A stretch of 64,000 nucleotides of DNA from contig NZ_CP065972.1 in NCBI RefSeq assembly GCF_016127015.1, forward strand, positions 124,001 through 188,000, written 5' to 3'. The position numbers and the translations under genes were made by a program. Below, piece after piece: positions 1 through 8,297 of the stretch. The DNA comes from Corynebacterium tuberculostearicum (GTDB lineage Bacteria > Actinomycetota > Actinomycetes > Mycobacteriales > Mycobacteriaceae). The stretch's first letter is position 1, and every line of letters starts with the position of its first letter. The notes under the pieces are model-generated. The model was not told where the DNA came from, did not search any database, and saw only the letters and a list, made by a program, of their open reading frames with translations.

Positions 1-268
1 GTCCGTAAGCGAAGCCCTGGCTATCCTGAAGTACGCACCGCAGGGTGCCTCCAAGCCAGTTGCTAAGGTCGTTGCTTCTGCAGCCGCTAACGCTGAGAAC
101 AACTTCGGCCTCGACCCACGCACCCTGGTCATCTCCGAGGCTTATGCCAACGAGGGTCCGACCATGCGTCGTTTCCAGCCGCGTGCACAGGGTCGTGCAT
201 TCATGATTCGTAAGCGCACCAGCCACATCACCGTGGTGGTCGAAAGCCAGCAGGAAGGGGCCAAGTAA
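1..268 (+). CDS. rplV: 50S ribosomal protein L22, C-terminal part (5' end outside window)
   Basis: The open frame begins before the window and ends with TAA at 266-268. The translated part carries the L22 signature around the conserved loop and the terminal strand ([19 protein letters not shown], then [10 protein letters not shown]). L22 binds 23S rRNA and its beta-hairpin lines the peptide exit tunnel. The stop overlaps the rpsC start (TAATG), the first of several such overlaps in this S10 operon segment, which suggests translational coupling. Only the C-terminal ~88 residues are visible. Confidence 0.97.
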   Translation, partial: SVSEALAILKYAPQGASKPVAKVVASAAANAENNFGLDPRTLVISEAYANEGPTMRRFQPRAQGRAFMIRKRTSHITVVVESQQEGAK

Positions 269-1011
269 TGGGCCAGAAGATCCATCCTCACGGCCTACGT
301 TTGGGCATCACTTCCGACTGGAAGACCCACTGGTTCGCCGATAAGGACTACGCGAACTACGTAGCCGAAGACATCAAGATTCGTAACTACCTCAACAAGG
401 GCCTTGAGCGCGCCGGCATTGCCGACGTCGTTATCGAGCGCACCCGCGACCGCGTCCGCGTCGACATTCACACCGCCCGCCCGGGCATCGTGATTGGCCG
501 CCGCGGTGCTGAGGCTGACCGCATCCGCCGCGAGCTGGAAAAGCTCACCGGCAAGATGGTTGCCCTCAACATCCTCGAGGTCAAGCAGGTAGACGCAAAC
601 GCAACCCTGGTTGCTCACTCCATCGCGGAGCAGCTGGTTAACCGTGTCGCATTCCGTCGTGCAATGCGCAAGGCTATCCAGTCCGCTATGCGCCAGCCAC
701 AGGTTAAGGGCATCAAGATCCTGCTGTCCGGCCGCCTGGGCGGTGCAGAAATGTCCCGCGTTGAGCGCTACCACGAGGGTCGCGTTCCGCTGCACACTCT
801 TCGCGCCGAAATCGACTACGGCACCGCAGAGGCCCACACCACCTTCGGCCGCATCGGCATCAAGGTGTGGATCTACAAGGGTGACGTCGTCGGTGGCGTA
901 CGCGAGTCCGAACTGAACGCTCCGGCACAGGGCCGTGGCCGTGACCGCAATGGTCGCTCCCGCCGCGGTGGCCAGCGCCGCCAGCGTGCACAGCAGAAGC
1001 AGGAGGGCTAA
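268..1011 (+). CDS. rpsC: 30S ribosomal protein S3
   Basis: 247 residues. It starts [14 protein letters not shown] and carries the KH-domain loop ([16 protein letters not shown], about residues 75-90) and the S3 C-terminal domain ([10 protein letters not shown] and the [13 protein letters not shown] strand). The tail from about residue 215 is Gly/Arg/Gln-rich and disordered, as in other actinobacterial S3 proteins. S3 sits at the mRNA entry site of the 30S subunit. It overlaps rplV by one base (TAATG) and is followed 3 bp later by rplP. Confidence 0.98.
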   Translation: MGQKIHPHGLRLGITSDWKTHWFADKDYANYVAEDIKIRNYLNKGLERAGIADVVIERTRDRVRVDIHTARPGIVIGRRGAEADRIRRELEKLTGKMVALNILEVKQVDANATLVAHSIAEQLVNRVAFRRAMRKAIQSAMRQPQVKGIKILLSGRLGGAEMSRVERYHEGRVPLHTLRAEIDYGTAEAHTTFGRIGIKVWIYKGDVVGGVRESELNAPAQGRGRDRNGRSRRGGQRRQRAQQKQEG

Positions 1012-1014
1012 TCC

Positions 1015-1431
1015 ATGCTGATTCCTAAGCGTGTTAAGTACCGCCGTCAGCACCGCCCGAACCGTCGCGGCGTGTCCAAGGGCGGTAACCGCATCAACTT
1101 CGGCGATTACGCAATCCAGGCTCTCGAGCCGGCGTACATCACCAACCGTCAGATTGAGGCCGCACGTATTGCCATCAACCGCCACGTCAAGCGTGGTGGC
1201 AAGGTGTGGATCAACATCTTCCCGGACCGTCCGTTGACCCAGAAGCCGCTCGGCGTTCGTATGGGTTCCGGTAAGGGCCCGGTTGAGAAGTGGGTGGCTA
1301 ACGTTAAGCCGGGCCGCGTACTTTTCGAGATGAGCTATCCGAACGATGCCGTTGCAATTGAGGCTCTGCGCCGCGCTGGCCAGAAGCTTCCTTGCAAGGT
1401 CCGTATCATCAAGAAGGAGGACCAGTTCTAA
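1015..1431 (+). CDS. rplP: 50S ribosomal protein L16
   Basis: 138 residues, the standard length for L16. It begins [15 protein letters not shown] and contains the conserved block around [21 protein letters not shown]16 helps organise the A site and the peptidyl transferase region of the 50S subunit. The start is fixed by the short gap after rpsC and by a GGAGG-type ribosome site inside the end of rpsC (AGGAGGGC). The stop overlaps the rpmC start (TAATG). Confidence 0.98.
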   Translation: MLIPKRVKYRRQHRPNRRGVSKGGNRINFGDYAIQALEPAYITNRQIEAARIAINRHVKRGGKVWINIFPDRPLTQKPLGVRMGSGKGPVEKWVANVKPGRVLFEMSYPNDAVAIEALRRAGQKLPCKVRIIKKEDQF

Positions 1432-1661
1432 TGGCAACCGGTACCCCCGCCCACGAGTTCCGTGAGCTCGACAACGCTGAGCTGCAGTCCCGTCTGAAGG
1501 ATGCGAAGGAAGAACTGTTCAACCTTCGTTTCCAGAAGGCCACCGGCCAGCTGACCAACAACCGCCGCATCGGCACGGTTAAGCGCGACATTGCCCGCAT
1601 CTACACCGTTCTGCGCGAGCGCGAGCTGGGCCTGTCCGTTGCTCCGGGAGCTGAGGCTTAA
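1431..1661 (+). CDS. rpmC: 50S ribosomal protein L29
   Basis: 76 residues from the ATG at 1431, which overlaps the rplP stop (TAATG) and has AAGGAGG about 9 bases upstream. An in-frame start at 1392 lies inside rplP and would give a non-native N-terminus, so I reject it. The core [21 protein letters not shown] and RFQKATGQL...[15 protein letters not shown] is the L29 helical hairpin that binds near the exit tunnel and the trigger factor/SRP docking site. A short Ala/Gly tail follows. Confidence 0.97.
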   Translation: MATGTPAHEFRELDNAELQSRLKDAKEELFNLRFQKATGQLTNNRRIGTVKRDIARIYTVLRERELGLSVAPGAEA

Positions 1662-1663
1662 TC

Positions 1664-1972
1664 ATGAGTGAGGCTAACGTGACTGATTCCAAGAAGGCAC
1701 CTACTCCGAAGAAGGAGAAGGTCAAGGGCGCTCCTAAGGTTCGCACCGGCTATGTAGTATCCGACAAGATGACCAAGACCATCGTTGTCGAGCTGGAAGA
1801 CCGCAAGCAGCACGCCCTGTACGGCAAGATCATGCGCTCTAACAAGAAGGTTAAGGTGCATGATGAGGAAGAAACCGCAGGCATCGGCGATCTCGTACGC
1901 ATCGCTGAGACCCGCCCGCTGTCCAAGGACAAGCACTTCCGTCTCGTTGAGATCATCGAGAAGGCTAAGTAA
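1664..1972 (+). CDS. rpsQ: 30S ribosomal protein S17
   Basis: 102 residues. A charged N-terminal extension (to about residue 25) precedes the S17 OB-fold: [20 protein letters not shown], then [25 protein letters not shown]17 binds 16S rRNA helices 7 and 11 during early 30S assembly. It is the last gene of this S10 segment; a hairpin with a T-run follows. The next ribosomal genes (rplN onward) lie 11.4 kb further on, so S10 and spc are separate transcription units here. Confidence 0.97.
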   Translation: MSEANVTDSKKAPTPKKEKVKGAPKVRTGYVVSDKMTKTIVVELEDRKQHALYGKIMRSNKKVKVHDEEETAGIGDLVRIAETRPLSKDKHFRLVEIIEKAK

Positions 1973-1986
1973 AAACTAGCCAGCGC

Positions 1987-2035
1987 AGCCCCTGCTCCGA
2001 ATCTTAGGGTTCGGGGTGGGGGCCTTCGCCTTTTT
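1987..2035 (+). terminator. Rho-independent terminator after rpsQ
   Basis: An imperfect stem pairs GCCCCTGCTCCGAA with TTCGGGGTGGGGGC and is followed by CCTTCGCCTTTTT. It lies 15 bases past the rpsQ stop and ends the S10 operon. The convergent SIP-family gene ends just beyond it. Confidence 0.75.
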
Positions 2036-2044
2036 AGGACTTCT

Positions 2045-2866
2045 TTACGGCCGGGCCCTGCCATAAAACCAGTAAGGTACCCACGTGACGTCGGCGGTAT
2101 CTAGGCCCCATTCATTCACCGCGAGGCCTCGCACGCTTTTTGCTAGCCTCCCCTCGCCGGAAGCCCATACGTATCCTGGCCCCGGTGCACCGGCATAGTC
2201 CGTTCTCAGGGCGGCAACGACAGCCTCCGCCTCCCCGTGCGGTTGGGTATGAATAATCCGCAGGCTGCGTACGCGCGCCTCCCATCTAGCTGCGAGGCCT
2301 GGTTCTACCTCGTCGTTGCTGGTAACCACGGCCATAACGTCGGTGGCCCGAAGCATTTCCGGGTTATGATCTTCTTGGTAGGCCAAAATGTGCCGCAGCG
2401 CGGGCAGGGCGGATGCGTCGGCGACTAGAAGTTGTGGCTTCTCGGTTGGCCGCCAGAGTTCGTTGCAGGTAAAGAATCCTGCCGTATCGCCGGCTTGTGC
2501 GCGGCGAATCCACCGCGAGCCAGGTCCTGAATCACCGTGTGTCACCACGTCGACATCGACTGTGGCCTCCTCTGAGTGGAGCGCGCGGATGGTGTACCAG
2601 CGCAGGTCCGGCCGCCTCTCCTCGTCGATCGCGCTCACAGCCGAGCGGAGGTTTATGCCGTCGACGGGGAAGGGTGTAAATTCCTGTTCAGCTCGGGGCA
2701 TGACGAGTCCAAAGAATTCATCGGGACCGGAGAGGGTGTATGTCCCGAAAGCCTCGGCGTAGAACGTGAGCCGGTGCAAGCGCGGACGGATCCGTTTATT
2801 GGCGGTCAAAGTAACGGGGATGAGTTCGTGAGCAGACATTGGGGCCGATTGTAGAGAAGGGGTCAT
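2045..2866 (-). CDS. Siderophore-interacting protein (FAD-dependent ferric-siderophore reductase, ViuB/SIP family)
   Basis: 273 residues. The N-terminal half is a ferredoxin-reductase-like FAD-binding barrel: PRLHRLTFYAEAF, then RWYTIRALH, the R-x-Y-[ST] FAD motif. A loop HGDSGPGSRWIRRAQAGD follows, as in SIP proteins. The C-terminal half is the SIP NAD(P)H domain with LVADASALPALRHIL and the terminal VWASGEGRLAKSVRG / VTWVPYWFYGRARP. The family reduces Fe(III)-siderophores in the cytoplasm to release Fe(II). The first ATG (2866) is used; an internal ATG at 2839 has no visible ribosome site. It is divergent from the siderophore ABC operon, with a DtxR-like box between. Confidence 0.9.
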   Translation of the reverse strand: MTPSLQSAPMSAHELIPVTLTANKRIRPRLHRLTFYAEAFGTYTLSGPDEFFGLVMPRAEQEFTPFPVDGINLRSAVSAIDEERRPDLRWYTIRALHSEEATVDVDVVTHGDSGPGSRWIRRAQAGDTAGFFTCNELWRPTEKPQLLVADASALPALRHILAYQEDHNPEMLRATDVMAVVTSNDEVEPGLAARWEARVRSLRIIHTQPHGEAEAVVAALRTDYAGAPGPGYVWASGEGRLAKSVRGLAVNEWGLDTADVTWVPYWFYGRARP

Positions 2867-2886
2867 GTGTCTAATAAATTACTATT

Positions 2887-2905
2887 TTAGTTTAGCCTTG
2901 CCTAA
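2887..2905. promoter_or_regulatory. DtxR-type iron box in the divergent siderophore promoter region
   Basis: TTAGTTTAGCCTTGCCTAA matches the published 19-bp DtxR consensus (TTAGGTTAGSCTAACCTAA) at 16 of 19 positions and keeps the dyad symmetry. A weaker second site (about 12/19) lies at 2921-2939. A possible forward promoter, TTGCCT (2898-2903) and TATAGG (2920-2925), overlaps the box. The inference is iron-dependent repression of both the reductase (minus) and the binding-protein operon (plus). Confidence 0.75.
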
Positions 2906-2968
2906 TCGTCCCTATGCGTTATAGGGTAAGCAAGGCTATTTTCCTCCTTTATTGAAAGGCTTAACCTC

Positions 2969-3916
2969 ATGAAGATTTTCGGCCGTCGCACCATGGGCGC
3001 AGTAGCAATGCTTTCCGCCGGAGCCTTAGCTTTAGGCGGTTGCTCGCGTGGTGAGGGCGATGAAACAGCTCAGGCGACCGACGCTGCCAGCGAGCAGCGC
3101 GTGGCTAGCCTGGGTCTAGGTGATGCCGACACTCTGCTTGCCTTGGGGATCACTCCCGTAACGGTGGCGCCGTGGGGTGCTGAGGGCGATGGCGACCCTT
3201 CTGGTGTCGGCCCCTGGGCAGAGGAACTTTTGGGCGAGGCAAAGCCTGAGGTGATTTATAATACCGCAACCGGATTTACGGCGGATAGCTTTGAGCAGGT
3301 CACCGCGGCTGACCCCACCCAGATCATTGCGGTGAACCAGGCGGTGGATGCACGCACGAAGGGATCCCTGGAAGAAATCGCGCCTACCACCGTCAAGCCG
3401 AACGGCTATGAAGACTGGCAGGTGCCCTGGGAAAAGCAGGTAGAGACCATCGCGGATGCGGTGGGTAAAAAAGACGAAGGCGATAAGCTTATCGATGACA
3501 CCGAAAAGGCCTTCGAGGAATTCCGCCACGAGCACGCGGAATTGCAGGATAAGTCTGCGGCCATCGTCATGCCTTATGACGGCAAAATTGGTCTATACAC
3601 CGAGGAGGATGGGCGTGGACAATTTATCGAGGACCTTGGCATGGAGATCCCCGATGCATTGCAGGGCGATGGAGGCAGCTTCTTCGTCGACATTGCCCCA
3701 GAAAACTATGCGAAGCTTAACCAGGTTGATTACCTCTTTGTCCTGGACTACAACGGCTCCTCCGATGCCTTGAAGAAGGATAAGACCTTTCAAGGCCTCG
3801 ACATTGTCAAGGATGGTCGCGTGCGCTACTTGGATACGGATACCGGCAATGCCATGAGTATGCCGAACCCGGTGACCATCCCCTGGGCAGTAGATAAATT
3901 TGAAGAGAAGCTGTAA
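2969..3916 (+). CDS. Iron-siderophore ABC transporter substrate-binding lipoprotein (FecB/FepB type)
   Basis: 315 residues. A lipoprotein signal peptide ends in the lipobox LALGGC (Cys about residue 25), so the mature protein is tethered outside the membrane. The body is a cluster-A-2 binding protein: RVASLGLGDADTLLALGITPV, PEVIYNTATGFTADSFEQVTAADPTQIIAVN, and the C-terminal lobe with DYLFVLDYNG. It captures a ferric siderophore and passes it to the permeases downstream. AAAGG about 13 bases upstream is the ribosome site. First gene of a four-gene operon. Confidence 0.93.
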   Translation: MKIFGRRTMGAVAMLSAGALALGGCSRGEGDETAQATDAASEQRVASLGLGDADTLLALGITPVTVAPWGAEGDGDPSGVGPWAEELLGEAKPEVIYNTATGFTADSFEQVTAADPTQIIAVNQAVDARTKGSLEEIAPTTVKPNGYEDWQVPWEKQVETIADAVGKKDEGDKLIDDTEKAFEEFRHEHAELQDKSAAIVMPYDGKIGLYTEEDGRGQFIEDLGMEIPDALQGDGGSFFVDIAPENYAKLNQVDYLFVLDYNGSSDALKKDKTFQGLDIVKDGRVRYLDTDTGNAMSMPNPVTIPWAVDKFEEKL

Positions 3917-5002
3917 TTGTCAACAACCACGATGGACGGCCAACAAATCCAGTCGGATTCCGTAGCAGATAGTCCTACGACCACCGGCACCCCCGCACCG
4001 GTAGTGGCGCGGGCACAGAGTCATAAGATGCTCCTTGTCGCCTTCATCCTCGCCAGCCTGGTGTTGGCGGTGGCGTCTTTGGCGGTGGGATCCCGCTCGA
4101 TTCCGCCCGGGGAGGTTATCGCTGCCCTGCACGGGGCAGGGGAGCAGGATATCCGCGATATCGTGTGGAACCTGCGCCTGCCGCGCACCTTCTTGGCTTA
4201 TTTCGCCGGCGCGGCTCTTGCTGTGGCCGGTGTGCTGGCGCAATCGTGGACCAGAAACCCGCTAGCGGATCCAGGATTTATTGGCGTTACCGCAGGCGCG
4301 TCCTTCTTCGTTGCCTTAGGCACGGCCATTGGCATTGCTACCTCCACCAGTATGCGGACCGCCCTCGCGCTCGTTGGCGCGGGTATTACTACGCTGCTGG
4401 TCTTAGCCGTATCGCGGCGCTTTGAGGATCCCCTAACGCTCATTCTGGTCGGCGCCGGCGTCTCCGCAGCCTTGGGATCGGGCGCGACGATTATCGGTCT
4501 ATATTCCACGGACGTCCTCGATAGCATGCGGCGGTGGACTATCGGCTCGACCTTTGGCCGCGGCCCAGAAGATGTCGCGATCGCGGGCATAGGGCTCGCT
4601 ATCGGCGTGACGTGTGCGGCGATGGTCGCTAGACCCCTCGACCTTTTGGCCATGGGGGAGGAGTCCTCCCTCGCTTTGGGTGGGTCCCCCACCACCGCGC
4701 GGGTGGGCGCGGCGCTCAGCGTCGTGGTGTTGGCCGGCAGCGCAACGGCAGCAACGGGCCCCATTGCCTTCGTCGGTTTTGCCATTCCCCACATCGTGCG
4801 GCGGCTGGTGGGCCCTAGCGTTGCCACCTTGCTTTTGCCCTCCGCGCTCTTGGGCGGTTGTGCCGTGCTTGCCGCTGATATCACCGGCCGCCTCATTGCG
4901 GGTAACTCGGAGCTGGAGATGTCGATCGTCCTCGCGATAGTGGGCGCACCTTTCCTCATTTGGGGTGCTCACCGCGGCGTAGGCAGAGCATGGGGGCAAT
5001 AA
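3917..5002 (+). CDS. FecCD-family siderophore permease (first)
   Basis: 361 residues, about nine to ten membrane segments. The FecCD family blocks are visible: RLPRTFLAYFAGAALAVAGVLAQSWTRNPLADPGFIGVTAGAS near residues 80-125, and GPIAFVGFAIPHIVRRLVG near residue 280. The listed start is a TTG abutting the binding-protein stop; an in-frame ATG at 3932 is an equally good start and would remove five residues. It forms the membrane channel with the next gene, probably as a heterodimer. Confidence 0.92.
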   Translation: MSTTTMDGQQIQSDSVADSPTTTGTPAPVVARAQSHKMLLVAFILASLVLAVASLAVGSRSIPPGEVIAALHGAGEQDIRDIVWNLRLPRTFLAYFAGAALAVAGVLAQSWTRNPLADPGFIGVTAGASFFVALGTAIGIATSTSMRTALALVGAGITTLLVLAVSRRFEDPLTLILVGAGVSAALGSGATIIGLYSTDVLDSMRRWTIGSTFGRGPEDVAIAGIGLAIGVTCAAMVARPLDLLAMGEESSLALGGSPTTARVGAALSVVVLAGSATAATGPIAFVGFAIPHIVRRLVGPSVATLLLPSALLGGCAVLAADITGRLIAGNSELEMSIVLAIVGAPFLIWGAHRGVGRAWGQ

Positions 5003-5005
5003 CGC

Positions 5006-6040
5006 ATGACCGCAATCGGCACTATTTTAAAAGCTCAACAACGCCGCTGGCACGTGCGCGTGCTCGCTTCCACGCTGGCATTCATCCTCATCGCTCTTGG
5101 CGCGTACCTAGTGTTACTGGGGCAAGGTCCCATGGCATTGAGTCCGCGGCAGGTCATCGACGTCCTCACCGGAGGCGGCAGCAAGAACCACATCAGGGTG
5201 GTGTGGGACTTGCGCCTGCCGGTTGCCATCGCCACCGTCATCGTGGGCGCCGCCCTCGGCCTGGCCGGTTCTTGGACGCAAACCATGGCTCGTAACCCGC
5301 TGGCCTCCCCGGATATTTTAGGCGTTACCGGAGGGGCATCGGTGCTGGTGGTCTTGGGCACCGTGCATTCGCGCCCCAGTTTCGCCGAGGGTATCCCGGA
5401 GTTTTGGTGGCGGGCATGCTTGGCGATGATCGGCGCTCTCCTCGTTGTCATCCTGCTCGCCGTTCTGGGTGGCATCGGTACGAGCAACCGCATCGTCATC
5501 GTCGGTATTGCCTTATCGCTGATGTTTCACGCCATCGTCGCGTATTTGATGCGCAGCGCCCAGATCCTGCGCGCTGCGGAGGCGCAAACGTGGCTCGCAG
5601 GATCGACTGGATTCGTGCGCATGGAGGTCATTCTCCCCCTCCTGGTGGCATTAGCACCGTTTCTCGCCATAGGAATCTGGTGCGCGCGGGAGTTGCCGCT
5701 GCTTGCCCATGATGATTCCTCCGCAACCACCCTGGGCGTGAATATCTCCCGCCAGCGCGCCCTCCTGCTTATTGCGGCAACCGGTATCAGCGCCGTGGTG
5801 GTCTCGGTGGTGGGGCCCATTGGGTTTATCGCGCTGTTGGCGCCGCACCTGGCGCGGATGGTGGCGCGCACCCCCACGCCATCGCCGCTGGCATCGGCAG
5901 CCGCGGGTTCCGCATTGCTGACCGTGTGTGCTGTGATCGCCGGTGCTATCCCGGTAAATGCACCGGTGGGTGCGGTTTCCTCGGTCATCGGCGGCTGCGC
6001 CTTGGTGATATTGGTGTGGAATGCGGCCGGGCGCAGCTAA
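5006..6040 (+). CDS. FecCD-family siderophore permease (second)
   Basis: 344 residues with the same fold as the preceding permease: DLRLPVAIATVIVGAALGLAGSWTQTMARNPLASPDILGVTGGAS near the N-terminus and GPIGFIALLAPHLARMV near residue 270, the site that docks the ATPase. The start ATG lies 3 bases after the upstream stop. Paired divergent permeases in one operon are usual for FepD/FepG-type importers. The order binding protein, permease, permease, ATPase is complete. Confidence 0.92.
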   Translation: MTAIGTILKAQQRRWHVRVLASTLAFILIALGAYLVLLGQGPMALSPRQVIDVLTGGGSKNHIRVVWDLRLPVAIATVIVGAALGLAGSWTQTMARNPLASPDILGVTGGASVLVVLGTVHSRPSFAEGIPEFWWRACLAMIGALLVVILLAVLGGIGTSNRIVIVGIALSLMFHAIVAYLMRSAQILRAAEAQTWLAGSTGFVRMEVILPLLVALAPFLAIGIWCARELPLLAHDDSSATTLGVNISRQRALLLIAATGISAVVVSVVGPIGFIALLAPHLARMVARTPTPSPLASAAAGSALLTVCAVIAGAIPVNAPVGAVSSVIGGCALVILVWNAAGRS

Positions 6041-6124
6041 ACGTTGTGCCGCGGCACAGCAGGGGAACGGATAAGCACGGTGCCAGATGGCGCTAGACAG
6101 TCAGACGTGGATGAAGGAAAAGAA

Positions 6125-6967
6125 ATGAAGGATAATCGGCCTGATCAGCCTAAACAGACCACGACCCCGAAGCCTCGGTGCAGCCTCCACGCCACCGGCA
6201 TTCATGCGGGATATAAGGATGGCGGGGATATCCTTGCCGGCGTTGATCTGCACGCCCGCGCCGGCGAAGTCACCACGCTCATTGGGCCCAATGGCTGCGG
6301 CAAGTCCACGCTGCTGAAAACCCTCTCGAAAATCCTGGCCCCGCGGCAGGGCAGCGTCATGGTCGGGGAAGTTGACCTACACGCCATGTCCGCGAAGGAT
6401 GCCGCGCAGCAGGTGGCGCTGCTGCCACAGCACCCCGTGGCCCCTGATGGGCTGCGGGTGGGTGAGTTGGTCGCGCGCGGGCGTCATCCCTATCAGGGGA
6501 GGATGCGCGGCCTTTCCGCTACGGACCGGGCGATCATTGCGCAGGCCTGCGAGGCTACCGAAATTGTAGACTTCCTCGATCGTGATATCGCTTCGCTATC
6601 GGGCGGGCAGCGCCAGCGCGTCTGGCTGGCGTTGGCACTGGCACAAGATACGCCCGTGTTGCTTCTCGATGAACCCACGACCTTCCTCGACCCTGCCCAT
6701 GCCATGCGCATGCTGGAGCTGGCTCGCGCACAGGCGCAGGCGGGAAAGACAGTGGTTGTAGTCCTACACGATCTCATGCTGGCGGGCCACTATTCTGATT
6801 CCATGGTGGTGATGAAAGCCGGCGATATCATCGCTCGCGGGGCGCCGAAACAAGCGCTGTCGCCGAAGGTATTGGCGCAGGCCTATGGCATCGAGGCTGA
6901 GGCATGGGAAGATCCGCTTGGCGATGCCCCCATTATCGTTCCCCGCCGCGTCGTAGCGGCGCATTAG
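6125..6967 (+). CDS. Siderophore ABC transporter ATP-binding protein (FecE/FepC type)
   Basis: 280 residues from the ATG at 6125, which has GAAGGAAAAGAA just upstream. A TTG at 6044 would add 27 residues unlike the family. Walker A is GPNGCGKST (about residues 54-62), the Q-loop lies in QVALLPQHP, the signature is LSGGQRQRVWLALALA, Walker B is VLLLDEPTTFLD, and the switch His is in VVVLHDL. It powers the two permeases. The 84 bases between it and the second permease contain no obvious promoter. Confidence 0.93.
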   Translation: MKDNRPDQPKQTTTPKPRCSLHATGIHAGYKDGGDILAGVDLHARAGEVTTLIGPNGCGKSTLLKTLSKILAPRQGSVMVGEVDLHAMSAKDAAQQVALLPQHPVAPDGLRVGELVARGRHPYQGRMRGLSATDRAIIAQACEATEIVDFLDRDIASLSGGQRQRVWLALALAQDTPVLLLDEPTTFLDPAHAMRMLELARAQAQAGKTVVVVLHDLMLAGHYSDSMVVMKAGDIIARGAPKQALSPKVLAQAYGIEAEAWEDPLGDAPIIVPRRVVAAH

Positions 6968-7003
6968 TGGAGACCTGCCAATAGTGGCTGTGCGCCAGAC
7001 GCT

Positions 7004-7396
7004 TTACTTGACCTTTCGTTGTACATCTAGAAACGAAATTGCCACTACAAAAAGATTGAGCACGCTTCCCGCGCCGAGCAAAAAGGTGCCGATTCGATAG
7101 GAGCCTGTGCCTACGGCAGCCATATTGCCGTAGATATAGACCCAGATGCCCCAGCCGATGAGCAGAACGAGGCCGGCAAGACCAGAGAGCAGGCGGAGGC
7201 TACGAGGGGAAGTGGGGGCGAAGAATTTATAGGCGGCGTCGACAAGCGCGCAAGCTGCAAGCCCCAGACTCAGCCCGCCGGTCAACCAGACAGGGAGTAG
7301 GGCGGCGGTACCAAAGACTACGGGCAGGATGAACGCGAGAAAGGCGAGGAGAAAGAGCGCGGCGTGCAGCCACAGGGTGCGCTTGGTATAGGTCAT
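7004..7396 (-). CDS. Small four-helix membrane protein of unknown function
   Basis: 130 residues from the ATG at 7396; the longer reading from 7495 runs through the fructokinase gene and is not supported. Four hydrophobic segments are visible: about 10-30 (LWLHAALFLLAFLAFILPVV), 33-55, 67-90 (LLSGLAGLVLLIGWGIWVYI) and 100-122. The N-terminus is basic. The start overlaps the fructokinase stop as ATGA, so it is translationally coupled to that gene. I recognise no family motif; it might be an accessory of the sucrose locus or an unrelated passenger. Confidence 0.7.
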   Translation of the reverse strand: MTYTKRTLWLHAALFLLAFLAFILPVVFGTAALLPVWLTGGLSLGLAACALVDAAYKFFAPTSPRSLRLLSGLAGLVLLIGWGIWVYIYGNMAAVGTGSYRIGTFLLGAGSVLNLFVVAISFLDVQRKVK

Positions 7397-8277
7397 AGCG
7401 ATGACTCTACTTCCTCGCGCCGCGGTGGGTTGGCGCCCTTCCGGGAGACGGTGATTCCTGCAGCGGCTGCGGCGAAGGAAAGCAGTTCCTTCCACTCTGC
7501 AGCGCCCAGTTGGGCGAGCGCGGAGGAGTCGAACCCCCGCTCGTCAATTTGGGTCAGCAATGCGGCCATGATGGTATCGCCGGCGCCGATGGTATCGGTC
7601 ACGGAAACCTGTGCGGCCGGCACGTTTAGCTTGGTCTCACCTGCCTGCACGCTAAGCCCCTCCCCGCCGCGGGTGACAATTACGACGGGAACCTGGGAGA
7701 TGAGATCGGGGCCGAGGAAATCCACCTCTTCGTCAGAAAGTTTAAGCAAGGTGACGTGGGGGAGTAGGTTCGCTAGGAACGCGCGGTGCTCTGGGGTGGC
7801 GTAGAACGGCCGGATATTCGGATCCAGGGCGACCAACGTGCCTTGGGCGGCAAAATCCTTCAGCAGTTGCGCATAGCGGGAGGCACCAGGTTCAAGGGCG
7901 AGGGAGACCGTGCCGAAGCACGCGATATCGGCCGGCACTAAACGTGGTTCGACCAAGCGGTCGGCCGTGCCCTCGATATAGAAGTTATAAGAGGCCGAGC
8001 CGTCCTCATGGATGGTGGTCACCGCCAAAGTGGTGGGCTCATCGCCGCGCTGCAGGTGAGTGGTGGTCACGCCCTCGGCCTCGAGGCGGGCAACGAGCTC
8101 CTGCCCAAAACCATCGGTGGAAATGCGGGATTGGAATTCCACATCGGCGCCCAGTCGCGCCGCCGCGATGGCCACGTTAAATGGCCCGCCGCCCAACGCC
8201 GGCGTGTGGTCGTTCAAGCTGCCAGGGGCCACCGGAACGAGGTCCACGAGGCCTTCACCGCACACATGAATAGTCAT
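7393..8277 (-). CDS. Fructokinase, PfkB (ribokinase) family
   Basis: 294 residues. It starts MTIHVCGEGLVDLVP. The first PfkB signature is GGGPFNVAIAAARLGADVEF, and the second is DTIGAGDTIMAALL with the catalytic Asp in GAGD. The family phosphorylates a sugar with ATP. Its position head to head with sucrose-6-phosphate hydrolase and next to the sucrose PTS points to fructose as substrate, completing sucrose use after hydrolysis. Only 20 bp separate its start from that of the hydrolase gene, and a leaderless start is likely. Confidence 0.88.
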   Translation of the reverse strand: MTIHVCGEGLVDLVPVAPGSLNDHTPALGGGPFNVAIAAARLGADVEFQSRISTDGFGQELVARLEAEGVTTTHLQRGDEPTTLAVTTIHEDGSASYNFYIEGTADRLVEPRLVPADIACFGTVSLALEPGASRYAQLLKDFAAQGTLVALDPNIRPFYATPEHRAFLANLLPHVTLLKLSDEEVDFLGPDLISQVPVVIVTRGGEGLSVQAGETKLNVPAAQVSVTDTIGAGDTIMAALLTQIDERGFDSSALAQLGAAEWKELLSFAAAAAGITVSRKGANPPRREEVESSL

Positions 8278-8283
8278 ATTTTC

Positions 8284-8290
8284 ATAGTAT
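8284..8290. promoter_or_regulatory. Overlapping -10 hexamers of a bidirectional, leaderless promoter
   Basis: The 20-bp divergent gap holds the near-palindrome ATAGTAT. On the plus strand TAGTAT (8285-8290) lies 7 bases before the hydrolase ATG. On the minus strand TACTAT (8289-8284) lies 6 bases before the fructokinase ATG. No ribosome site fits in either direction, so both transcripts would begin at or next to the start codon. No clear -35 elements are visible. Confidence 0.55.
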
Positions 8291-8297
8291 CGGTGAT

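Noticed and set aside
295..1437. 380-residue open frame on the minus strand across rpsC and rplP
   Set aside because: It is the antisense of two highly conserved ribosomal genes in a GC-rich genome and has no ribosome site or recognisable domain.
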